Positions 34,642 through 44,233 of a DNA stretch of 64,000 bases are shown here, piece after piece; position 1 is the stretch's first letter, and each line of letters starts with the position of its first letter. The notes under the pieces were generated by a model. It ran no database searches and had not been told where the DNA came from. It worked only from the letters and a program-made list of their open reading frames with translations. Both the position numbers and the translations under genes were made by a program. Source of the stretch: Ktedonobacter sp. SOSP1-85. Lineage in GTDB: Bacteria; Chloroflexota; Ktedonobacteria; Ktedonobacterales; Ktedonobacteraceae. The DNA is taken from contig NZ_BNJI01000002.1 in NCBI RefSeq assembly GCF_016587415.1, forward strand, positions 1,984,001 through 2,048,000, read 5' to 3'.

Positions 34642-35385
34642 ATGAGTGCACGACTGCAAAATAAAGTGGCGATTGTCACTGGCGCATCACGTGGGATCGG
34701 CTAAGCAATTGCAGAGGCTTTGGCGAACGACGGAGCACAGATCGTCATCAATTATGCCCAGAATAAGGGAGCCGCCGAAGACCTTGTGGGTCGCGTTGAG
34801 CGCAATGGAGGTCAGGCTCTGGCTGTCCAGGCCGATGTCAGTAAACATGCTGACTTGCAAGCCTTGTTCAAAGCGACCATTGAACACTTTGGGCGTGTTG
34901 ATATCCTGGTCAACAATGCCGGCATTATGACCACGAAGCCGATTGAGCAAATCACAGAACAGGACTTTGACCGAGAGTTCGCAATCAATGTGAAAGGGAC
35001 CTACTTTGCTTGCCAATTTGCCGCCAGGTACATGCAAGCAGGAGGGCGTATCATTAATTTCTCCTCCTCTGTCCTGGGACAAATGATGCCCACCTACAGC
35101 CTTTACGCTGGCACCAAGGGGGCAGTCGAGCAAATCACTCGGCACCTGGCCAAGGAACTCGCCCCAAAGGGCATTACCATTAATGCCGTCGCTCCAGGAC
35201 CGGTCAACACGGAGTTGTTTACCGCCGATAAATCAGAAGCCCAGATAGAGGCGATCAAACGTATGATTGGTTTCGGTCGTCTTGGGGAACCCGAAGACAT
35301 CTCCGGCGTGGTGCTCTTTTTAGCAAGCCAGGAAGCCGGGTGGATCACTGGACAGGTTCTGCGTGCCAATGGAGGGTTCATCTAA
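34642..35385 (+). pseudogene. SDR-family oxidoreductase broken by an in-frame stop
   Basis: The gene encodes a classical short-chain dehydrogenase: nucleotide-binding TGASRGIG, LVNNAGI, IINFSSSV, catalytic YSLYAGTK and a C-terminal TGQVLRANGGF. A TAA at 34702-34704 directly follows TGASRGIG, where Lys, Arg or Gln would be expected, and the rest of the frame is open to 35385. A shorter product could start at 34720 but would lack the first cofactor strand. It may be a recent pseudogene or a sequencing error. The leader aaaaaaggagaaaaaaga is good. Confidence 0.75.
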
Positions 35386-35528
35386 CTCATACATGTGAGG
35401 CGGGGCAATCTTCTCAGGCTTTGAGAACGCCTTCTCGCCTATTTCCACATGGAAACAGTCCACAAGGGAGAGAATTTCTTGGAAACAATTTTCAACAAAC
35501 CGCCGCAGGGGACTCCTGCCTTTGAGGC

Positions 35529-35665
35529 CTGATTCTTACCCACATCTTTTTGGAGGGGCTTCACAAACCAATCGCTCTCCATGTGTTTGTGAAACGCTCA
35601 ACAGAGGGTGTCGACCAGCACAGCAGGTCCACAAAACCTAATTGTAAAATGTCTGTAAGAATCAG
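35529..35665. mobile_element. MITE sharing ends with the IS4-class element
   Basis: This 137-bp segment begins ctgattcttacccacat and ends with atgtctgtaagaatcag, the same termini as the IS at 6014 and 21321 (one or two mismatches), but contains no gene. Its interior is unrelated to the IS. It sits in a GCCT...GGC context like the other two copies. It is a non-autonomous derivative that could be moved by the same transposase. Confidence 0.75.
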
Positions 35666-35777
35666 GCCTTCATGCATGGGGTGATTGACTAACGCCCCTT
35701 GCTGTTATTTGACATGATTGTAATCGCCTCTGACAATTGACATCCTCCCCACGGCTCAAGCCGGGGGATTCCTCGAG

Positions 35778-36959
35778 TCACCTCGAGGGTTTCCTGCTTC
35801 GCTGAGTCTTGCCAGAACGAGACAAAACCCGTCCAGGTCTTACAGCCTCTCCACAGGCATTGAGGACCGTGAGCCCCACGGACCTAATATTCTTGGCTGC
35901 GTTGATATCGCGGTCGTGCTGCACAGCACACGCTGGACACGTCCACTGACGGACATCAAGCGCTAAGGAGTCAAGGAGGTGACCACACTCAAAACACCGC
36001 TTACTGGAGGGATACCACTTGTCAATTTTGACAAGATCTCGACCGTACCAGTCGGCTTTGTATTCCAGTTGGGTCACAAACTCACTCCATCCCACATCAC
36101 TGATGGCTTTGCTGAGGGTTGGATGCTTGACCATGTTCTTGACCTGCAAACTCTCCACGCAGATCGTTTGGTTCTCACGGATCAAGCGTGTAGAAAGTTT
36201 GTGCAGAAAATCACGGCGGCGATCAGCGATGCGGGCATGAATGCGAGCTACCTTGAGACGCGCTTTGTCTCGGTTCTTCGAGCCTTTTTTCTTCCTGACG
36301 TGCCGGCGTTGGGCTTTGGCCAGGTTCTTTTCATCCTTGTGAAAGAATTTGGGGTTGCCTACCACTTCACCGGTCGAGAGCACCACAAAGGACTTCAAGC
36401 CAAGGTCAACTCCTATCGAGGACTCGATGGAAGGCAAGTGCTCAATCTCATCCTCAAGCAGGATGCTGATGAAGTAGCGATTGGCAGCGTCTTTGGAGAT
36501 GGTCACACTCGAAGGGGTTGCCCCATCTGGCAGGGGACGCGACCATCTGATCTCGAGGGGTTCACTCATCTTGGCGAGGGTCAGGTGCCCATCCTTCCAC
36601 GTGAAGGCGCTGGAGGTGTACGTGGCGGATTGTTTGTTCCGCTTTTTATGGTACGTCGGATACTTGGCACGTCCCTCAAAGAAATTCAGAAACGCTTTCT
36701 CGAGATGACGAAGCGCTTGTTGCAGAGGCACGCTCGAAACGTCATTGAGCCAGGTCATTCCCTCTTGCTTTTTCAGCTCGGTCAGCATCGTGCTCAGGTC
36801 TTTATAGTAGAGGCGTTGCTGTTCGTTGTAGTAGGCATCAGTCTTTTTACGCAAAGCCCAGTTATAGACGAAACGGCAACATCCGAAGGTACGAGAAAGC
36901 ATATGCTGTTGTTCTGGTGTCGGGTATATCCGATACTTGAAAGCGCGTTTCTGTTTCAT
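35778..36959 (-). CDS. tnpB: TnpB, IS200/IS605-type RNA-guided nuclease
   Basis: The 393-residue TnpB starts at MKQKRAFKYRIYPTPEQQ (36959), where homologues begin; the frame extends 27 codons upstream without support. RuvC residues lie in GVDLGLKSFVVLS, ICVESLQVKNM and VQHDRDINAAKNI, and the zinc ribbon is CFECG...CPAC. All key residues are present. The right-end hairpin ccacggctcaagccggggga is at ~35747-35767. No tnpA is found. Confidence 0.9.
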   Translation of the reverse strand: MKQKRAFKYRIYPTPEQQHMLSRTFGCCRFVYNWALRKKTDAYYNEQQRLYYKDLSTMLTELKKQEGMTWLNDVSSVPLQQALRHLEKAFLNFFEGRAKYPTYHKKRNKQSATYTSSAFTWKDGHLTLAKMSEPLEIRWSRPLPDGATPSSVTISKDAANRYFISILLEDEIEHLPSIESSIGVDLGLKSFVVLSTGEVVGNPKFFHKDEKNLAKAQRRHVRKKKGSKNRDKARLKVARIHARIADRRRDFLHKLSTRLIRENQTICVESLQVKNMVKHPTLSKAISDVGWSEFVTQLEYKADWYGRDLVKIDKWYPSSKRCFECGHLLDSLALDVRQWTCPACAVQHDRDINAAKNIRSVGLTVLNACGEAVRPGRVLSRSGKTQRSRKPSR

Positions 36960-37260
36960 GCTTGCATAATAGCAGAAAAGATGTAAAAAAGCAAGCATTC
37001 CCCATCCACTCCAAACAAGGAACGCGCCATTCATCTCCATGTCTCAAGAACAGGGGTCTTCTGGCGCGCATATGATAAAAGGTCGCACCACCCATGCTTA
37101 TCCGAGAGCGAGTTCCGCCACATAACCTGACGATGCATCTTTTCTCTGTCTTTTTTCATTCGCACGGATGCTTTTTTCTGCTCCGATTTTCGTATGCAAA
37201 TGTATGCAAGCACACACACCCACACCAAATTTCGTTGTTGCTGCTTCATTCGTAGGTGCC

Positions 37261-38452
37261 TCAATGTGACCGGCACATTTTTGGTCTTACCCCGCGTCCA
37301 CAGCCCGCGTTTGCGTCTTCGTCCGAGCCAGTACCGGAGACGGCTTGATCTATGAGCCCGATCAAGCGGAGGGCTTCCTGCAAGATATTCAACGCCGCGT
37401 TCTGATCTCTCTCCTGCGCGAATTGGTAGTACGCACATTCGGAGTTCTGGCAGAGGAACACGCGGTCCGACAACTGCATGGTTTCCCACTTCCAGTCGCA
37501 GCAATGGCAGGTTTTACTCGATGGAAAGAAGCGGTCCACTTTGATCACCTGCCCGCCTCGCTGCTCCATTTTGCTGGTCAGCAGAGAGAGCAATTTGCCG
37601 AACGCCGCGTCCGAAAGCGAGCGAGCCAGCGTGCGATTTTTCAGTAACCCTTTGAGGTGGAGATCCTCAATGCCAATGATCCCATAACAGGTGGCGAGCC
37701 TGGTGGTCAGCTTGTGGAGCACATCATCGCGCAGACAGGTAATCCGATAATGCAGCCGTGCCACCTGCCGACGTGCTTTCTCCCGATTCGCGGGATCCCG
37801 CCTTCCTGCGGTGGAGCCGCTTGTTTGCCCGACGGAGTTTCCCCAGAGCCGTTTTGAGGAAGGCTTGGTTCTCGATTCCCTCTCCCGTACTCAAGGTCGC
37901 CAGTCGGTTGAGACCCACGTCGATCCCTATGGCCGCTGGCTTGTTCTCCGGCAGGGTCTCTGGCATTTCGACCTGGATGGACACAAACCACCACTCGGCT
38001 GTTTTGGTGATGCGTACCCCCTTCACCCGGCCCTCAAACCGGAGCTTCTCGGCCATATTCACCCAGCCGAGCTTGGGGATCCACATGCGGTGATCACCCA
38101 GTTCAAACTGATCGTTGGCAAGGTAGAAACTCGGCTTACTGCGCTTCTTGCTTTTGAACTTCGGGCGGCGTGCACGGCCCTCAAAGAATGCGGTAAACGC
38201 CTTGCCCAAATCGAGAAAGGGCTGATCAGAGGCGTTCTTGGTGATCTCCCAGGTCCAGGGGAATTGCTCGCGCCTGATCTCGTTAAACTGCTTCTTGAGC
38301 TTGAAGGCGGTGGGGTTTCCCCCGGCCTCATATTGGCGGTTCCACTCAGCCAATGCCCAGTTCCAGACAAAGCGTGCGGTCCCGGCGGCTTTGGCAAAGT
38401 ACACCGCCTGCTCCGGTGTCGGATGCAGTCTGATCTTATGCGCCTTGATCAT
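37261..38452 (-). pseudogene. tnpB: TnpB gene broken by a frameshift
   Basis: The 5' part (38452 to ~37790) encodes KAHKIRLHPTPEQAVYFAKA and the first RuvC motif AIGIDVGLNRLATLS; the 3' part (37764 to 37261, another frame) continues with VARLHYRITCLRDDVLHKLT, the Glu motif IGIEDLHLKG, a zinc ribbon (CHCC...C) and the last Asp in ERDQNAALNI. One insertion or deletion near 37770-37795 separates them. The halves fit together without loss, so inactivation is recent. The sequence is not close to the other tnpB genes here. Confidence 0.85.
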
Positions 38453-38720
38453 CCCTCACATCCTTTCACAGAACCGCTGCTCGAATCAGGTTGTTGTTTA
38501 AAACATATGTTCTACAACTACATCTTACCCTATTTTCCTCGCTTTTTCAATACTGTTGAAACCTCTTTTCTGCGGACTGCGCGACGTGATGTTTGGCAGA
38601 AACGCCAGAAATTGTGGCAAAAAAGGTTCCATTTTATCGATATCTCCTGGTATATTTGTTGATGAGATGTTTGTCCTCCTGCTTGAGAAGGACTTCCTCA
38701 AAAAATAAGGGAGATTCTGT

Positions 38721-39719
38721 GTGAGTAACATTGCAATCTATGGTTTTGGACGCATTGGGCGTTCTATGCTCAAATCGGCATTGAAGCGGAATCTGTTCAC
38801 ACCCGTTGCGATTGCCGACATTAGAAACCTTGAGATGACAGCCGCCGTCTTTCAAGTTGATAGCAACTATGGCCGCTGGCACGAAGATGTCAGCACCAGA
38901 GAAAATAGTTTTCTGATTGGTGGACGTGATATCCCCTATATCGATTCGTCCAAAGAAGTGCCCGATTGGGGAGCGATGGGCATCGATCTGGTTGTTGACT
39001 GCACGGGGCGCGCTGTCACTCGCGCCGGAGCGCAGGTTCATCTTGACCGTGGCGCGAAGCGGGTGCTCATCAGCGCCGCTAGCAAAACCCTTCAGGATTG
39101 CGACGCCGTTCTGCTGCCTGGCATCAATATGGATAGTTTTGATCCGCAGGCCCACAAAATCGTGAGCATGGCAAGTTGCACCACCAACGCCCTTGCCGCC
39201 GTAGTGAAAGTGATGCTGGAGCAATTTGGCATCCAGTACGGCCTATTCACAACGGTTCACGCGTATACTAACACCCAATCTTTAACCGACCAGCCCATGC
39301 GCGACCGGCGCGATTCGTGGGCGGCAGCCGAAAATATCATTCCTTCCTCCTCCGGCGCGGCGAAAGCCCTCAAGTTTATCTGGCCGGAACTGAAAATCAC
39401 AGGCAAGGCGTATCGTGTCCCCGTCAAGACCGGCAGCATTGCCGAACTCAATCTCATCACCGAGCGCGCGGTCACAGTGCAGGAAGTGAACGCTGCCTTT
39501 ATCCAGGCAGCCAGCGAGGAGCCGCTGAAAGGGATTATGGACGTGCTGAAAGAGGAATGGGCATCAGCGCGCATTGTCGGCGACTACCATTCTTCGATTA
39601 TTGATCTGCCCCTGACCCAGGTGCAGGAAGGAAATTTTGTCTCGGTCGCGGCCTGGTACGACAATGAATGGGGATACTCGTCGCGCCTCGCCGAGACTGC
39701 AGCGAAACTTGGGGGCTAA
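38721..39719 (+). CDS. gap: Glyceraldehyde-3-phosphate dehydrogenase
   Basis: This 332-residue NAD-dependent GAPDH interconverts glyceraldehyde 3-phosphate and 1,3-bisphosphoglycerate. It has the Rossmann start IAIYGFGRIGRSMLKSA, the catalytic motif SMASCTTNALAAV with the active Cys, HAYTNTQSL with the catalytic His, AAAENIIPSSSGAAKA and the closing WYDNEWGYSSRLAE. It starts with GTG at 38721 after aagggag. It is not in a glycolytic operon and may be a second copy; the length is normal for the family. Confidence 0.93.
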   Translation: MSNIAIYGFGRIGRSMLKSALKRNLFTPVAIADIRNLEMTAAVFQVDSNYGRWHEDVSTRENSFLIGGRDIPYIDSSKEVPDWGAMGIDLVVDCTGRAVTRAGAQVHLDRGAKRVLISAASKTLQDCDAVLLPGINMDSFDPQAHKIVSMASCTTNALAAVVKVMLEQFGIQYGLFTTVHAYTNTQSLTDQPMRDRRDSWAAAENIIPSSSGAAKALKFIWPELKITGKAYRVPVKTGSIAELNLITERAVTVQEVNAAFIQAASEEPLKGIMDVLKEEWASARIVGDYHSSIIDLPLTQVQEGNFVSVAAWYDNEWGYSSRLAETAAKLGG

Positions 39720-39828
39720 AGGAGATGAATACCAGTATGCAGATGCTGCGGCCAGGCGGAGAGGGCATTTTACCGCCTGGCCCACGCGGAAGCCTCCTTC
39801 CGTTCACACACGAGTCCGTCTTTCGTGA

Positions 39829-40623
39829 CGGATTTGGGGCGTCTATTTTGAGACGTTGCTCTCGCGCTACTTTATCACGAAAAAAGAGCGCCCAGCCGGG
39901 CAGTCTCACTTCGGGTCTGTGATTGAGCGTCTCTTTGGGACAACCACGACAGAACTGCTGAATCAACTGCGGGGAAATACGCAGGCGAGCAAGACGCCTC
40001 GTCAGATGACGCGTGAGGTTGACCCTGCGCATCTGGCGGTATGGACGCTCGAACGCTTCTCCGCCCGGTTGAGCCAATATGCCTATGAGATCTATGATCA
40101 ACTGGAGCATCCGGCGCTTGGACAAAGCCCGCGCGAAGCCTTCGCACAGGGAATGCACCTTGCAGGCGTACGACTCCATCGGCTTATTCCTTACTCAGAA
40201 GACTTTCTGATGCTGACGCGCCCCACAACGCGCACGGGGCAGGCCAAAATCTTCCCCTCACGGGGCATTACCGTGAATGGCTTACACTACTGGCATGAAC
40301 AGATGCGCTCCCCACAGGTCTGGGGAAAAACGGTTCCCGTGCGGTACGAGCCTTATGACATGGGGGTCGCGTTTGCTTTCATTGAAGGGCAGTGGCTCGA
40401 ATGCATCGCCGACGAATATGCTCAGGTCCACGGGCGCTCGGAGCGAGAATGGTCCCTGATTCTCGGCGAGTGGCGAGAACAGCAGCGCCAACATGGGAAA
40501 AAACGGGTGACGGTCAATGCCCCCCTGCTGGCCCATTTCCTCCAAAGCAATATGGAGAATATTTTATCTGGCGGAAAAACGACGTTTTATCGGGCAGACA
40601 ACACTTGCTCTGTTTACACGGTC
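39829..40623 (+). pseudogene. TnsB/Mu-type DDE transposase remnant
   Basis: From ~39835 the plus strand encodes GVYFETLLSRYFITKKERPA then HFGSVIERLFGT with the third catalytic residue (Glu) of a D-D-E integrase. After that come an SAR-type helical region and a Mu-transposase C-terminal beta-barrel (QAKIFPSRGITVNGLHYW). The first two thirds, with both Asp residues, are absent, and the 3' end runs into foreign sequence near 40620. It begins straight after the GAPDH stop. It is a Tn7-like/Mu-like remnant; no partner genes are seen. Confidence 0.65.
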
Positions 40624-40629
40624 GGCGGT

Positions 40630-41085
40630 TGCCAGTTGTGGCCCTTCCATTGCCACAAACTGTCGTTGAAGGCTGTCATGGTAATGGACGTTGCAAAGGC
40701 ATAGACGGTCCGCTGCGCCACACTGTAAAAAAAGACACATATCCTGCTCTGGCAGGTGCTGCAGCGACTGTTGCCTCCAGGTTTTTCCATCCCAGGTCCA
40801 GGAAACCTGGATATTTTGCTTGCCAGGGTTATCGCTTCCCGCCAACGTCAGAGTCACCTGCTGGGTAGCCTCATCCAAGACCATACTGGTTTGAATGGGG
40901 TAGGCACTGTATAAGGTGCCATTGTTTGTGAAACGTACCTCAGGAGAAGGTGAGGGATGCTCCTGCGTCCAGGCGGTGCCATCCTTGCGCATCCCATAGA
41001 GTTCCAAGCCAACGCCCATCGGGCGAACACGGGGAGTCGCGGTATACTGCTCCCGTTTCCGTCGATGAACGTCTTGAACGCGCAC
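40630..41085 (-). pseudogene. Mosaic fragment with PAS-domain piece
   Basis: The N-terminal ~35 residues on the minus strand contain RVRPMGVGLELYGMRKDGT, the end of a PAS domain as found in oxygen/redox sensor kinases. The following ~130 residues do not belong to PAS or kinase domains and resemble a beta-rich protein I cannot identify (TLTLAGSDNPGKQNIQVSWT). There is no start codon with a ribosome site. It reads as a junction of two unrelated remnants. Confidence 0.4.
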
Positions 41086-41169
41086 AGAGAGCAGGATTTC
41101 TATTGGTGCTCCACGAAGCTCTTCCTCTTTGCTTCACTCACTCTGGGAAAAAACAGCGAGAGTAGCATC

Positions 41170-41345
41170 CATATTCATTGAGAGGGGTCGCTGGCGATGA
41201 ACATGATCTGGCCTTGAATGTTCCTCTGGCAATCCCCTGCACTTGCCCTTTGCGAATCATGCTCATGACCTCAAATCCTTGGAGCGTTTTCTCTGCGGTT
41301 TTAAAAGAGAAAAAGCCCATCCCTGGTTTGGTTCGTCGTGTAAGA
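41170..41345 (-). pseudogene. IS6-like transposase C-terminal remnant
   Basis: The minus-strand frame RRTKPGMGFFSFKTAEKTLQ followed by GFEVMSMIRKGQVQGIARG matches the conserved C-terminal part of IS6-family transposases (the K/R-rich FxSFxxAxxTLxGxExMxMIRKGQ region). The rest of the gene is missing. Confidence 0.6.
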
Positions 41346-41836
41346 ATGATCAGCCAGGCAAGATTACATGTATTGTGTATCCATTTCCTACAAGTAATAT
41401 TGTGTAATTGATCAATTTGGGGAGCCAGCGCGGAGTCCAATCTCGTGCTTTTCTCCAACCCAGGATGCTATAACCCTTATGCGTATTTGAGAACACTTGT
41501 TATGCTGGAAAATGAAAGGCGACATTGCATCAGGCAGGAGCTTCTCCAAGAACGCGAAGAGAGATATGTGTGCGCGGCCAGCCTTGGTGCCAGCCAAGCT
41601 TGCTTGCTTCTGCTAACCGGGTGGGCATGTCATACAAGGATTTAGCCAAGGTACAAAAGACCCTGCCCTGACGTCATTCACGAAAGCCGGAACGAAAGAT
41701 ATGGTGCATGATAGAGTAGGTGACCGATGCATTTTCTGCCCATCGTCCTCGAGGCTTGAAGAAGAACGATCTGCGAGACGCAGTATGGACGTTATCGCGA
41801 TAACAATACCATATTCCCAAACGAAGGAGAAAGCAT
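41346..41836. other. Non-coding region before hydrolase genes
   Basis: About 490 bp with only short, unconvincing frames. The last ~20 bp form the leader of the next gene. Confidence 0.4.
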
Positions 41837-42799
41837 ATGCTCATCTACAATCGCACGAATATCCCTGGATCAGTGGGCCGTGGCACACTCGATCCCGAAC
41901 TCAAGGCATGGCTTCCAAAAGGCCCAACTCTCGGTGCCGATGTAACGATTGCGCAGGGCCGTCGAGATCACAAGGTGCTTGGCGAAGGGCCGTGGCCCGA
42001 GATCGGTGCTATAGAGACGCTCGTTCTGCCTGGACCTCACGGGTCCCTAGCCGTTCGCAAGCACACACCCACCAATCCAACAAGTGTTCTATCCGGAGCA
42101 TTGGTCTATATCCACGGTGGCGGCTTCACTTATGGGACACTTGATGAGTTCGAGGTTCCTATGCGCCTCATCGCCGAGCGCGCAGGCGTCATTACCTATA
42201 GCATCGAGTATCAGCTCGCTCCAGAGGCGAAGTTTCCGGTGCAGATTGATGAGATAGAGTACTTCGTGCGCTGGCTCTTCGACAACGCTAGTGCAGAGGG
42301 CGTCGACGCGAACAAAATCGCTGTCGGGGGTGACTCTGCAGGCGGGAACATGACCTGTGTCATCGCGCTAAAGCTTCGCAATGAAAAGGGTCCCAGGCTC
42401 GCCTTGCACGTGCCGCTCTTCCCGGAGGCCGCCTTCCCTGGCGATACCTTGTCAGGGAGCGAGAACCGGACCGGGCTTTATCTCGAAACAAACGGGATCT
42501 ACGAGATGGTACGCAATTACCTCAAGAACTCAGATGATGGACGGCATCCGTACATTACTCCTTTGAACGCTCAATCGCATACCAATCTTCCGCCGACGAT
42601 CCTGGTTACGAATGGATTCGACCCGCTTCGCGATGTGGGACATGCATACGCACAGAAACTGGCCGCCGCAGGCAACGACCTCACCTATGTGCACAATCCA
42701 GATCTGACTCACGGGTTTCCTCAATTTACGCGCTTCTCTGCCGCCTGCCATCAAGCGACGATGGAACTCGCCGACCTCATCAAAGCGCACATCGGCTGA
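41837..42799 (+). CDS. Alpha/beta hydrolase, hormone-sensitive-lipase type
   Basis: The 320-residue esterase has the family's oxyanion motif HGGGFTYG, nucleophile elbow VGGDSAGGN (Ser), acid region with NGFDPLRD, and catalytic His in LTHGFPQF. It hydrolyses short-chain esters or similar acyl bonds in the cytoplasm. The ATG follows aaggag. The gene downstream is another hydrolase, but the 207-bp gap makes an operon uncertain. Confidence 0.88.
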   Translation: MLIYNRTNIPGSVGRGTLDPELKAWLPKGPTLGADVTIAQGRRDHKVLGEGPWPEIGAIETLVLPGPHGSLAVRKHTPTNPTSVLSGALVYIHGGGFTYGTLDEFEVPMRLIAERAGVITYSIEYQLAPEAKFPVQIDEIEYFVRWLFDNASAEGVDANKIAVGGDSAGGNMTCVIALKLRNEKGPRLALHVPLFPEAAFPGDTLSGSENRTGLYLETNGIYEMVRNYLKNSDDGRHPYITPLNAQSHTNLPPTILVTNGFDPLRDVGHAYAQKLAAAGNDLTYVHNPDLTHGFPQFTRFSAACHQATMELADLIKAHIG

Positions 42800-43006
42800 A
42801 AAGAAGGGGAGAGTCTGTCAATCTCTTTTCAAAAAAGACAGATAGCGCCTGAAGCACTTTTGATGATCACCGACATGACAATTGTCGAGCATCCTACAAC
42901 TGTGTCGTGTCCATAATCATCAAAAACGAGCGAGCAAGCAGCGACTTGAAGTCTTCGAGGATGTTTGTCTTGAGCGTAACTATTACTCACCTAAGGAGCA
43001 TGTTCT

Positions 43007-43909
43007 ATGTCATTTTCTTTTCGCCCACCCAAAAAAGACGTTGAGCTATCGCCGACTACTTCTTTCATGAGCCGCAGAACACTCTTCAGACGTCTTAGTG
43101 GAGCAGTGGCCGCGACAGCTCTTGCTTCTCGCTTTACTCCAGTAAGAGATGCACAAGCGTCAGGAGGACAACCACAACATACATATATGAACACTGAGCA
43201 CGACAGAGGAGGATCATCGGGAATCAATGTGGTACTCGTACACGGGGCGTTTGTAGATGCATCCAGTTGGAGCAGCGTCACGCCACTTTTGCAACAGGCA
43301 GGACATCACGTCCTGGCTGTACAAATACCTCTTACGTCGCTTGCTGACGATATCGACGTAACCCGTCAGGCTCTCGCCTCAGTCTCCGGTCCGACGATTC
43401 TTGTTGGGCATTCCTATGGAGGAGCAGTGATTACTGGTGCAGGAAACGCCTCGAATGTTATAGGCCTCGTGTATATAGCGGCCCACGCGCCAGCAGTGAG
43501 TGAGTCATCGGCAGAGCTCAGTGCAAGATATCCTACGACACCTGGAGTGCAACACTTTGCCTCATCCTATCGCAAGGGTTTCATATGGCTTGATCCACCA
43601 TACTTTCCACAAACATTTGTCGCAGACATTGATCTTGCAAAGGCACGCGTACTTGCTGTTTCTCAGAAACCAGTCAGACCATCATGCTTTACAGACAAAG
43701 AGAGCTCGGCAGCCTGGCAGCATCTTCCCTCGTGGTACGCTGTATCAGTATATGATCGGACCATCGACCCTAACTTAGAGCGATGGCTGGCAAAGCGTAT
43801 GCATGCAACGACCAGAGAAATTCCCTCAAGTCATGCCTCCCCGGTGTCGCATCCAGTTGATGTTGCTCAACTCATCTTGGAGGCTACCAAAGTCGGAAAG
43901 AAAGGTTAA
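43007..43909 (+). CDS. Secreted alpha/beta hydrolase (EstC-like)
   Basis: The 300-residue protein has a Tat-like leader (SRRTLFRRLSGAVAATALAS at ~22-41) followed by a compact hydrolase domain: VVLVHGAFVDASSW (oxyanion), VGHSYGGAVITGAG (Ser) and a C-terminal ASPVSHPVDVAQLI with the probable His. It is similar in order to salicylate-esterase/EstC-like enzymes. The first ATG (43007) follows taaggag; an ATG 20 codons later begins exactly at the twin-arginine motif. Confidence 0.85.
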   Translation: MSFSFRPPKKDVELSPTTSFMSRRTLFRRLSGAVAATALASRFTPVRDAQASGGQPQHTYMNTEHDRGGSSGINVVLVHGAFVDASSWSSVTPLLQQAGHHVLAVQIPLTSLADDIDVTRQALASVSGPTILVGHSYGGAVITGAGNASNVIGLVYIAAHAPAVSESSAELSARYPTTPGVQHFASSYRKGFIWLDPPYFPQTFVADIDLAKARVLAVSQKPVRPSCFTDKESSAAWQHLPSWYAVSVYDRTIDPNLERWLAKRMHATTREIPSSHASPVSHPVDVAQLILEATKVGKKG

Positions 43910-44233
43910 ACTCACGCCAAACGTTAGTCATTCTCTCAAACGCTTTCTGTCTGCCCTGGATTTATGCTGATGGGATTGCTTCTGTGATTGGAGATGCCTC
44001 TGTTGATACAGGCATCCAAACCCATTCTTTTCTCTTCACGGCTGCATGGTGAGTTTTCTGACATAACGGGCTTTAGCCCGCCGCAAGCTGCGCCGTTTCA
44101 ACGGCAGCAGTGAGGCGTGTCCCAGCTTTCGCCCTTGCATCGCACAATATAGAACGTATGTTTGACAACTCCAATGTCTTGGAGTATACTCTACAAGAGA
44201 CACGATATATATTTTGAGAGAAAAGTACGAAAC
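43910..44233. other. Left end of large tnpB element
   Basis: It holds stem-forming blocks cgggctttagcccg (44069-44082) and ccgtttcaacgg (44091-44102), typical of IS605 left ends, followed by the tnpB promoter. Confidence 0.5.
44162..44190 (+). promoter_or_regulatory. Promoter of large tnpB gene
   Basis: TTGACA at 44162-44167 and TATACT at 44185-44190 with 17-bp spacing, ~44 bp before the ATG at 44234. Confidence 0.7.

Noticed and set aside
39829..40623. CRISPR-associated Tn7-like transposon
   Set aside because: Only the C-terminal part of a TnsB-like protein is present; no TnsC, TniQ, Cas genes or repeat array were found in the window.
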